A DNA stretch of 64,000 nucleotides from NCBI RefSeq assembly GCF_910592395.1, contig NC_088308.1, positions 1,798,001 through 1,862,000 on the forward strand, given 5' to 3'. The notes beneath the pieces were generated by a model, which saw only the letters and a list, made by a program, of their open reading frames with translations, was not told the DNA's origin and did not search any database. Positions 1 through 12,000 of this stretch are shown one piece after another; position 1 is the first letter of the stretch; each line of letters begins with the position of its first letter. Both the position numbers and the translations under genes were made by a program. This DNA comes from Lineus longissimus (Eukaryota > Nemertea > Pilidiophora > Heteronemertea > Lineidae).

Positions 1-3000
1 AAACTTGTCGTTTGACTTTCCGAGCAAGTGCGGAGTCGGGCAATTTTATCAGTAAGGTAAAGGGTATACAAGGTATCTTCAGTGAGAATGTGGACAGGAT
101 CACTCAGATTGTTCTTAGGGCAGGGGCCACACAGGGAAGAGATATTGAGTAGGTCATTCATTGGTGGGTCCTAAAATGCCATTCCTTTCGGGAGGGATAG
201 TTCATATCAGAGATAACAGTCATAATTACCAACGCCCTTGATCTCATTTGGCACAATGCATCGGATAAAGTGGGGCGAGGTGGTGTACAGGTTCTTGATA
301 AGTTTGTTTAGAGATTCCTGATGGGAAAAAGTTGTATAGATTAGAGCATGCGGGTTTTGACAATTCTTGTCTGTTCTTCCATAAACTGGATGTTGGGTTT
401 ATAGCAGGTTGGCTCATTTTGGCTTCAACGTGGCAGAGGAAATTGGCCAGAACAGCCACATGCAGTTGTAGTGCGCGTCGCGTCGTTGGCAGCAGAAGCG
501 CAGTCATTTCGCGACTTGGCGAGGCATATCCAATTGGCAGGGTCGGATAGTTGCCAGCCTTATTTGGAGGGGTGGTAATTCATATCACAAGGCAAGCTCG
601 TAATCGTGTTCTTACCGGCGGCTTTTATCTCATTTGGTACAATACAGCGGATAAAGTGGGGTTGGGTGCAGTACAAGTTCTTGATAAGTTTGTTAAGAGA
701 TTCCTGGTGGAAAAAAAGGAATAGTAGGATTAGATCAGGCGAGTTCCGCCAGTTCTTCCTGTCTTGCCATGAACCAGTTAGACTAGGGAGATTTGCCTAT
801 TCAGGTGTAAAACAGATGAGAAGTGTTGATGGAGATATAGGAATGGACGTGAAAGAGGAGCAGTGTGCGTTACAGTGGAACGTTGTGTTGCAGCACTTAC
901 ACCGCGGTTGGTGGGGCGACAGAGTCGACAAGGGGTGGGGACAAGAGACTACTTGTAGAGGGGAGGTGGTTAATCCTATGCATACACAATTGACCAGGGA
1001 AAGAAGTCACGCCATTTTTAGATGTCTGGATGGGGTTTCACACATACCTTGCATCAGTCCGGTGCACTACCGTAATTGACCAATAACCTTGCTCTTGTAC
1101 GGGGTTGGAGATTTGGTGGGATGGGTGCACACTTGTGGGGAACTCAGAAGACGGGTAATGGCGTATGCAGAGTTTTTACGGGGCCACGCCAAGAAATGGG
1201 CATTCATCACAGAAGTATCGCCGAATGTTTTATAGGGGTCACACCACTCAAGGGGTCACTCTTTCTAGACAGTTTCTTGGGGACACACAACAATACAATG
1301 AAAAGAAAGGGTCAAACTATTTCGTATAAAGTCGTGTAGGTCTAGGGGTAACTCTAAGGTGGTTAATGTTCCTTGGTTTATTTGGCGTAGTACTCAACCT
1401 CCGTTGGAGGGGACATATACACGGCCAAACCAACAGGAAGAGTATTATCAAATCAATCCACCAACATGACTGGCATTGCAGGCTGTCGAGATTGACAAGT
1501 TAGGGTTGGGACAGCTAAAAACCGGGTTACAATACTCTGGGCAAAGAGGAAAAGTGGCTCGTTTTGAGTTCAGGAGTTGGTCAAGGTGTTGATCACTCGG
1601 GGGAAGATACTTCGACTGGGGGGTGCTACAGATCAAACCGGTGAGAGAGATAACCGATTGATCTTACGGGGAGAGAGGGGGGCACGCTGATCTCAGATGG
1701 GGCCACTCGGGTTCAAAACAGGTGAATCGGCGACTTCGGGGCCTTGGCCCCATGTTGCTGATCATGCCGCGGGTTTCTCTCGATGGAGATTCTTACCACA
1801 CGCTTTGTGCTCATTAGGCACCAAGCAACGGATGAAGTTAGGTTGAGTGGTGTACAAGTTCTTGACAAGTTTGTTCAGAGACTCCTAATGGGGGAAAAGT
1901 GATAAAATAGCAATTTTACAACGAGAAGAGACGTAGTGCTTTCAGAGGTGCATTATTCGCGCTGCTGGAAAAAATAGTTCATTAATAGGGAAAATGCCAT
2001 ATATATATATCGTAAACAATATTATCAAACTTAAACTGACAAGATCATAAAGTATTCATAAGAAAATGGAATGGTATTTCACAATAAAGTGTATGATAAT
2101 ATACACCGTAGTGTCATTGACGATAATTCAATTCAAAAGCTACGAGATGAAAAATGTATCAATATAATGTACGAATGTACCAACTTTATGCACTTTCTAA
2201 CTTAAGCAATTATCATTAGGTCATCAATCTAAATTTTAGCAATTTTCGATTCGATGTATCATAAATGTGAATATGTAACGATCATCTAAACTACGATAAT
2301 AGTATCTGAGAAAACGGTGTTCCATTTTATAATAGGAGTCAAAAGACTGGTTGAGAAGAACCAGAAGTGATTTTCACTTATCTCATTTTCAAATGGGATG
2401 GTGGATTTGATCATGGATTTCGTTTTGAAAGGGCGTCAGAGTGGCTACACTGGTTAGGTTCACTGTTCTCTGAGATACAACTTTAACACATTTCTATCGA
2501 ATAAGAGATACACACTCATGCAAAAAGGATGCATTAATGTCAAGAATACAATACGTGTATGTCCGAATTAACCTCGTATCCAGTTGGAAACTTGTCCAAA
2601 ATCGTACATTAAAGTAACAATAGATACGTATAGGATGGGGTTACATCGGACACACCGTATGGGTTCACGACAACACGCTTGTGGATCATCGGCGATGCTA
2701 CGCTGACCAGGACAATACAGTAAGTGACGAGTCCAAGGACTGGCGCGGCGATGCATCGCCAAAATGACGAAGGGGCTCACACAGGGTACTAGTAATCTGG
2801 GGCAATAGATAGAGGTGATACTGATAAGCTATATCGGAATATGCATCAGTCGCCATTAGTTGGAACTGTTTCGTGATATTTCGATGTAGACTCGCCATTT
2901 TTAAGGTGTGAGACAGCTTGTCAAACGTGCTTCACGTGTAGGTGGGAATCGTTAATAAAATGGTATGCTGAATCTCCGCAAAAAATGTGTGGGGATCATT

Positions 3001-6000
3001 CGGTCATAGACGCGAATTTCCATGGTGGATACATTCAGCAAACCGGTGGGTTGTATCACAATATCATTTCCAAATCCTGGTAGAATTTGAAAAATGACTT
3101 TACCATTGGGAGACACATGTAGGGGTGCATTCTTAGGGATGTAGAGGGTTCACTCGGGGTTGCATTACATTTCTCATTGCTTTTAAATGATACAGCTTCT
3201 CTGCCGTCAAGAAGGGGAGTTATCAGACTCGCTCAGAAAATGTTCATATCAATATATAAACTCTAGTGACAGGAATATTTCTATATCATTTTTCACGATA
3301 TGGAATTAAAGGAAGATAAGGGGCCCGGCCCTTTGGTCATCTCTTGGAATGTTTTCTAACGTCTCTTTTAACGTTCTCATGAATCCTCCGCGAATACGTC
3401 TCCTTTGGGACGATTGCTAATCGCACTGTGTTTTCAAAACCTGAGATCTGAAAAAGGTCGCATTGACTAAGCGGTGCCTAATGAGCTAAGATTGCAACAC
3501 ACTTTTTCTATAACTCGCTATAACGGAAGAACTGGGTAGACTCACAGCAAAAAGAGAAATGGTAATTGACAGGCCACCTAAGGAATTGGAGGACTGCCTA
3601 GATACACAGTGCTATAGAGACTTTACTGAACCGCCCACTGCAATGTAAGCGGAATGTGAGGCAAAGAGAAGCATTTCAAGATCATGTTATAATCGCAGTC
3701 ACTGATGCATCAACATCAAAAGCCATGAGTAGAACTGCTTTCTCCTCAGCATTGGGCGATTCAGAGTCATTCTTACAGCAAAGGGCGGGTGGGTCAAATG
3801 AACTGAAGGGATGGTTGTCTGACACGCGGGACAGAGAAGGGTGTAGGTATGTTGGACACGTGGACGCGATCATGCTCGGTTTATGGGGGATTTTATAATT
3901 GTGTACCCTGTGGGTAGCGGAGATCGTGGACATGGATGAACCCTTCCTCTTCTTCTTGGGAGTGGAGCCATCTGGAAAATGAACACAGAATACGCATAAC
4001 AGAATTGTGTTAAAAGAACCATGCCCCGTGACAAAGGACGGATGTGATTTGACCAAATGCCATTTACCTATATCTGAGGTGTGGGCCGGAAAAATCGCCA
4101 TACATGTTTAGATTTCATGTTTTAGGTGAAATGAGCGAAAATGGTGCATGTTTGCATCTGGGGTTATTGGCCTCAGATATTTGGAGAATGGCTTTGCTAC
4201 TCATCCATCCCGATGTAGAAGTTTGAAATGTCCTACGGGATATAATGTCCGCCCGGGTCAACAAAGGATTCTATAACGCGCTTTTAATGTCGAAGGTATT
4301 GACAGTCATGGCCACTATTGAACCATATGTACCATATTCCGTCGGTCGGACGCTTTTCCTGGGGGACATTTTCTACTTCTACACCGGCATCAAAATAATC
4401 TAAACAGAACAAATCAAGCATAACAACAGAGAATAACAGTCTATCTAAGAACGTAAAGCTATAGCCATGTCAATAATGCAATCTAGGGTTGTCTGCCTCG
4501 AAGAAGTACCAAGAAGACCTAGGTCCAAACCCTTGAGTAGTACCACGAAATAATGTGCAAAACATGTAACATCACACTATCCGATTGGATAGAATGGGCA
4601 TACAGACATATCACCATTAAGGCCAATGAGTCATTCATTCTGAATAGGAATGGTAATTTGAGAGAGAAGAAAACTTCAAAGAAATAATACCGCTATTTTG
4701 ACGTCTGTGTTTCATAAAAAGGCATGTCAAATGTCCCCTTACAAAGCTTAGATCTAAAATCAGCGGTTTTTCGAGACTGTTCTTTCAATTTGGCTCAAGT
4801 GACTCGGCGCCTTGGCATGGCCTGTCTGATGGCTATGTTCCTTGGGAAGCTGTGGGCAGAGACATGTTTGTTCGTTTATGCGTCACACATCAGTAGGGAG
4901 ACACGGGTGGCCCGTCAATTCTGTGCAGCCAAATCTTCATATTTTGGATTGGTGTCCGATTATTTTGAAAATCTTGTTTCGACCATTACAGCAGCCTGTT
5001 TCTGGTACTGTCGCATGCCGTGAATGGTGTCGCTGATGCTCGTACCCTTTGTCAGGCAATTGTGCTTGATTTTCCCTCCAATACTTCAGCAATAACAGAC
5101 GAGGGGCGAGTATTGGGTGTGGTAACAAGGCAACGAACCACACTTTTATTCTCTAGGCTGGGTTCAGGTCCTATTTGACGACAAAGCTTCGGTCAGCAAC
5201 AACTTTGCTTTTGATTTCTGTAATTTTACGGTATAAGCACCAGAGCAACAACGAGCTGCTCATACCGCCCCACTCAATCAGTGTTATAATGAGCTCATGA
5301 TCCCCATTTCAGACAAGGAAGTTGTTTCCTTATCTCAAGCCCTTCAAAAGATTCAAACCACACGGTATCGAAGACCGAGTTCGAATCCCCACAATCAGAC
5401 AACGACATCTTTCAGGCAATCCAAAATTAACAGAGCCAGCCGTGCGCTCCGTACTGAGTGCTTTGACTTGGCAAATACCCCTCGTGTTTCTAAGATAGAG
5501 TGTCGTTCCCTGATGTGTTAAGCATGAGCAAAGGATCAAACATGCCCTACCCTGTGCACATATGACACCGTCATGAAGCTTGAGCCCTTCTTCTTCTTCT
5601 TACCAACGTTACCACTGCCGTCACCTTTGCAGGTTAAAATACAATGAAAAACATTGTAGCAGGTGGAAGTGCACCTCCAAGATAATACTCATGTGACGAT
5701 AACTTGGATCTGACTTGGTACCTTCTGTAAACTTGCAGACTTCTTTGGCAATCTCGATTCACTTATAAAACCTTGGCTACTTTCTTTCAATACCAATAGA
5801 TGTTGGGATTACGTGTGAACTTGTGCGTGTCATTGCACATCACCCATCTCTAAAGACGATACCAGCCACCAAAGAGCATCTATCATGGACCAATTCTCGT
5901 TTAGGCCTATTCAAAAGTTCAATAGTTACTGGCAAAGCAGTCTTTACACATTTCAGTGACTATTTAGTGTATTTCAGAAGTAATTTAATGCTCACTTACG

Positions 6001-9000
6001 AAAATGCTTTCTGAGTAAGAGGCAACAAAGTACTAGTGGTCCCAAGTAGAGGAATGTGTCTACCGATCTACTTGGTATAAACCACACTTTGCAGGCAAAC
6101 AACTGCCTTGTTTTCTAGGTATCGTCAAAAATAGGCCTGCTTCATTTCCATAAAAATAACGTTAACTAAACATACATTAACTGAAAGAGATGATCATATA
6201 AAGACGACTTCAAATATATAAAGGTATTTCACACGGAAGGGTTTTACACACGGTAGAGGGTTTCACACGGTAAGGAGTTCACGCAAAGTTGAATGACATA
6301 GAATAATGGAATATCAGAGGGTGAGGTTTTCACACGGTAAAGGTTTTCACACGGTAAAGGTATTTCACACGGTAAAGGTTTACGGTAAAGGTATTTCACA
6401 GGATAAAGGTAAAGGATAAAGGTATATTTTACACGGTAAAGGTATTTCACACGTTACACGGACTGGTGGTAGGTAGGTTAGGTAGAACATTAGGATTGGA
6501 ATAATCTATTGGATCACACGGTGTACACACTTATGTCACGCTTGCAAGCACGGAGCAGGAGAACACAGGGAACGGGAATCTTCTTACGGGTTTTTATTAA
6601 AGTCGTTTGGTGAGTGAGACCATCGGATCTGTAACTGACTGTAAGTGTTTCTCCGATTCGTCGATGCCAAGGCCATATTGATTGAAGTTTGGTGTCTATA
6701 CCGCATACGCAGTTTAGAGACCGTTTCGACAGACGTCCAAGGTGTTCGGCTTTGTTTACGATGCTTTGCTTTATACGGCCAGAGTCCTCGAGCAACATCC
6801 GCTCTCGAAGTCGCCTATGTAAGTAGAAGCCCTAAGGCTCAAACATTGGCGATAGGATAACTATATCATTTTTCCATATTTGGGACATTCTTTCGGATTC
6901 GTATCCAAGCGTCTCAGCGTCAGGATTATACAGTTGTTCGACGGATTCAAGGTTTTTAAATCTGATTTCGAACATATTAGACAATGTCATTTTGATTATT
7001 GCTCAAAGATTGCTTTCAGAGATTTGCGGGGTTACAGACAGTAACAAGGGCCTCGATCGTTTGTTCAAAGCTGCGAAGGACTGTAAGTCTGTAACAGCTA
7101 GAACACGCCACATGAGGTACTATCTTAGGAAGTCACTTTCTATACAGCTTCCCCGGAACCAGATCTTGTAGCCGATCATTGTGAACAGCTGACGAATTGA
7201 GTCACTTGGGATGGCAACTCAAGAGGGCATATGTTACAACAAAAGTCGGCACTCAATCTGGTTCAGATGAAGCTGTCACATAACAATAGACAAATAATAA
7301 GCTTTGAAATTAAAAATAAAAAGTGTAAGATACTTTAATAATCATGCCCTTGCATTGAATATGCTATTGTTGATTTCTTGTTTTGATACTTATTATCACC
7401 ATGTTTGGTATTTCAGTTTGAAATATAAAGGAGGGGAGGATAGGGAGGGGAGGGAGGAGCACACAATGTGAGAGAAATCTTTAACCAGTTGGATATATCT
7501 TTTGTTTGCAAATTGAAGATTTCTAAACTGATAATCTGTCAGTTTCCATTGCTTGTCCTGAGATGTCGTCTAACTGATTATGTCAGAATGTTTGTCATAT
7601 GGGGAACACACACAAACATGCTAAGTACACTCATTGAAAAAAACGGTTTTTGAGCCTAACGAAATTCCTTTAGAGGTTTTTGCCGACACAAATATGCCCC
7701 CCTTGGAGGTTTTGGCAAAATCTCAGGATCTCAGAATCCTTTAGGTGTTTTTCTTTTACCGAAGAACCTCCAAGGATGCGCATCTGTGTTGGCCAAAATT
7801 CCAGATCAAAAAGCCATATTTCTATGAGTGAAGTGAGCACTCGGGCGACTTAATCGCTAACCAAGGTCCACTCGACGGAGTCACGACCTGCTTGTGGGTC
7901 AAAGCGAGTACTACACTCAGACCGAGGCATGTGGGTTTTAGGGAGCCACAACTTGAAACAAGTCGTTTGCCAAGTACAGTGGGAATTCTTTGGGATGGGA
8001 AGGTTTTGGTAAAGGTGCGAGGATCTTTCATAGCATATTTTAGGATTAGTGCATGCTGAGATTATTATTCTTCCATACCGTCAACGGGCTCGGCAAAGAG
8101 AAGAGCGGTCAGGTGTTCCTTTGATGACTGCATGACAGTGATTACGTTCTCGTTCAAGGGATCCTTGTTCTTGTCCAACCAGCCGCTGATGTTGTAGTTC
8201 ACCTGTCGAAAAAACACAAGATAATAAGCTTTCCTCGGAGCGAAGGCCGTTAGAATGACGAATCGTCGATCATCATCATCATCATCATCTTGTTGTAGTC
8301 GAAGGTCTACGTCCTGTTTGACAAATTCCAGTCGATATCGCAGCAAAGGAACAACGCTTTTAAGCTGATGATTGATATCAGCTTCATCATTTACATTTTT
8401 TTTTTCTAAAACTACTGTTCAGTTACTGTACACATGTTGACCTTCTTCGAAAACACCAAATTATACGATTGTAGAAGAATCGTTGGAAATGTGAAATTCC
8501 TAAATCTCTTCAAATTTGCGGAAAATTCCGAGTTCCAAACGACATTTCTCATTGACGATGAGAAGAGTACGGGTAATGAGATATATGCAAAGGGTATAAG
8601 CATAATTATATACAGGAATCTATACTTACAGTTCCGGCATAATGGTTGAGACCGAAATGAGCCTCAGACTGGCCTGGCTTTGGTGGTTTTGGCTTTCCGA
8701 AGTTGTTCGACTTTCCTAGATGGTTGTCGTACAGCTTGTTCTTGAAGGTGACGTCGGAAGCTTTGGGGAACATGCACTCCTCTTCAAGGATGGACAAGAT
8801 ACCCATGGGCTGGAAATAAAACAAGCATCAGTGGCAAAGTAAAAAAGAGTCAACTAAAAGCGGACGTACAATTTTGGCGGCGGAACTTCCGAAACCTTAA
8901 AGGGTCTACGCTGTTCATCACAAAAACCGAGTGTATTTCCAGTGATATTCTTGCAGTCTAGGAGACATTCTTTGGACGCTATTGGGTAGTGGAAACTATG

Positions 9001-12000
9001 CTCACCTTCTCAATCAAGTCAATGCAAGCCTGCAAGTCCATACCGAAGTCAATGAAGTCCCACTTGATACCTTCCTTCTTGTACTCTTCCTGCTCGAGCA
9101 CGAACATGTGATGGTTGAAGAACTGTTGGAGACGCTCGTTGGTGTAGTTGATGCAAAGCTGCTCAAAACCGTTGAACTGAAAGGGGATAGACCAAGTGAC
9201 ATTACTGAAGACGGTGTACTGAAGACGAAGCAACGTATTTCTCAAAACATAGGTAAATATTACATGGTTGTAGCGTAGTGCAGTAACTGGACACACGCCG
9301 ACCATCGCGGCGAAGACTTACTGTTCCCGGGGGAGGAATCGCAAACTTACATCGAAGATCTCGAATCCGGCGATATCCAACACACCAATGAACCACTGTC
9401 TCTTCTGCTTGGTGTCAAGGGTCTTGTTTACACGGACGACCAGCCACTTGAACATCCTGTCGTAGAGGGACTTGGCAAGGGCTCCAACAGTGTTCGTCAC
9501 CTGAATGAGGTTCTGGGCCTTGTTGACGAACTCTGTGCCGACCTTAATCTTTGGCTTCAGGATAGCCTTCATGAGATCGTTTGAGTTGACACCAACGAGG
9601 AAGGCAACCTTTTCTGCCTCTGTAATGTAGAAACAGTATTACGTTAAATGCTAAAACTTAACTGTGAAATCGTCAGTTCATGAGTTCAAAATGCGTTCAA
9701 CTACAAGGGAGTAACATCTTCCGATCACACATTTAGTAACATGCAAACGACCATCGCATTTTCCAGATGATGAATCGAACCAATTACCCTTGGATTGTGA
9801 GCCAAACACATTATAACCAATACACACTGCGCGTTTGACCAGTGGTTTGATGGGTACCTACCGGTGGTTCCATCTGCCTCAGCCTGCTCCTCTCGGCCTC
9901 TCTGCTTGAACTTCATTTCACCCATATGCATGATAGAGGAAGTGCACTTGTACAAGCTCAATTTCTCATCAGTAGTGAAGCCAAGAGTGTCAAAGGAACT
10001 CTGGAACAGACAAGAATGTATTTTAAGAGCGAGACGCATTTGAAAAGCATTATACCAAGTCGTACGGCGCTGTGGTATATTATTCGATCAGGATGCCGCG
10101 ACTTTTTCTTCTTCCTCTTGATGTCTCACTCAAAGGACCACGCAACAGCGGTTTTCTGTCTGAGAGTCGAGCCATAACTTCGTGATTTTGAGCGTTCTAA
10201 CTACTATGACACTGGTCTACCCTTAGCTACAACAAATTAAACGCTCGTGTCCAAGCTACTCACATCAGTTATGCCCATCTCCTCTTCGTCATCGATGTTG
10301 TCGACGGTCAAGGCTCCCTGGTTGATGAAGGAGTAGAGTCCAGCATCGGGTTGGACAAGGCATTTCTCTGTAAAAATCCAAATCAAACCGAATAAGAGAA
10401 AGTAGCAAGACCGTATTATATAATTAGAAATCATCATAACGGATGTCTTGTCAGCACGGGTTACCCATCTGTGATGCATGTTGTAAAACATGAAGAGCTG
10501 GTAAGATGTGAAATGAAAAATGAAATTTAACGGGCGACGGCCAAATTTAGGGCGGGCACGGACGAGAAGCGTCTTTTAGATGTTATCTGATCTATTGGTT
10601 GGACAATGGGGTAACTCACCGTGCAGTTCAGGTAACTGCGGGGACAACAACTGGTAGAAAATGTGGTAGTTTCTCTCAGCAGGCTGCTGGAAGATTACAC
10701 GAGATTTCTCCAGTAGGTCTGAAAAAAAGATGGCGAATAAAGAACATGGACACCAAGAAGAAATACATTCTGAAGTTTAGAGGTGGTCTCTCCGTAGTTT
10801 TATACTCCGTACGTACGCATTGTCTTATTGCCAAGCAATCTCAAACATGAAGGAAACACACTATATATATCAAGATACTTGCTGTACAGATCAGCACACG
10901 AGTAGGCACATTCCTCAACAGCGGTAAGGTTCGTGTTCGATCTCCCGACATCGTTGATCAGTGTCCGGCAATCTCTAAAGACTCGGTCTTGTTAAAGGTG
11001 ATATCAGACAAGAGTGGCTGTTTTATAGTGAAGGCTAAGGTCAAAATAATGCTGACGAAAGGACCGGGCCCCTTAAGTTGATAATACGTACACTGTTCAA
11101 TGTCAGCTCCAGCGATTTTACCACTGCTGCCGAAATGGATACGGATGAATTTACCCTGTTTTGGGAAGGAAAAGCAATAAGTTAGTCTCGATGATAATAT
11201 GATGTGAGGTTTGGATTTACTTTTTATGCAGCAGAAATGAAATTTTAAAAAAACGTGGGTCCGTCACGAGTTTTTAGTTCGTTCATATCATATTCCACGG
11301 GTTGTCTCAAATCGATTTGGCTGGAGCAGGTAGTGTTGGTTCAAACCCCTGATCAATTTTAATTCAGCTTGGGCATTATATTGGACGACTCGAGTGCGTC
11401 GCATTACATGTTACATTTACTAGTATATCGTTGAGATAATTTACTAGTAAATGCTTTGCCTTTTCCACACCACACCTAGAAGGTTAGAGGGAGGAGGATG
11501 GGGTATCACGCCTTACCTTTTTTATGAGTTAGCATGCATTTCATTGAATATACCAAAAGAGACAATAGGCTTCCACGAACAGTGTACCTCCACATAATTT
11601 ATCCCCTATCCAAGGGCATCCAGTAGGTGTTCATACCAGCAATGTTATACTGATGCCAATGAAGAATTCTACGCAAAGATAAACTCAGTTAGGTAATTTT
11701 GATCTGTTTGGTGCTCGACCATCACTTTCTGTGTGAAATGAGTCCAAAGAATTTCTGCTTCCCAGCCGTCCAAAAGAAATGGCGAGTAAAGTTTGACCAT
11801 CACTTACGAAACGAGAGGAGTTATTGTTCCTGACTGTCTTGGCATTGCCAAAAGCCTCCAACACAGGATTAGCCTGGATAATCTGATCTTCTAGGTTTCC
11901 AGCCTATAGGAACGAGGATTGAATAGGAAGGGTTAACGGAGTGAAGGATGGATGATACACCGACCGACACTAGAGTGTCGCCGAGGAGAGGTGGTGGTTA

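Noticed and set aside
1-2000. Dispersed repeat with three copies near 242, 626 and 1805
   Set aside because: On first reading it looked like a decayed mobile element, but on the minus strand each copy translates to the myosin ESLNKL exon with splice sites.
5330-5410. tRNA or tRNA-derived SINE (B-box-like GAGTTCGAATCCC)
   Set aside because: No A-box at the right distance and no cloverleaf stems. Similar lone GTTCRA motifs near 10,935 and 11,335 also fail.
10090-10130. Extra loop 2 exon (Lys/Arg-rich minus-strand stretch)
   Set aside because: It lies in the wrong part of the gene, between the 9862 and 10264 exons, and has no flanking splice sites or GSS.....HR tail.
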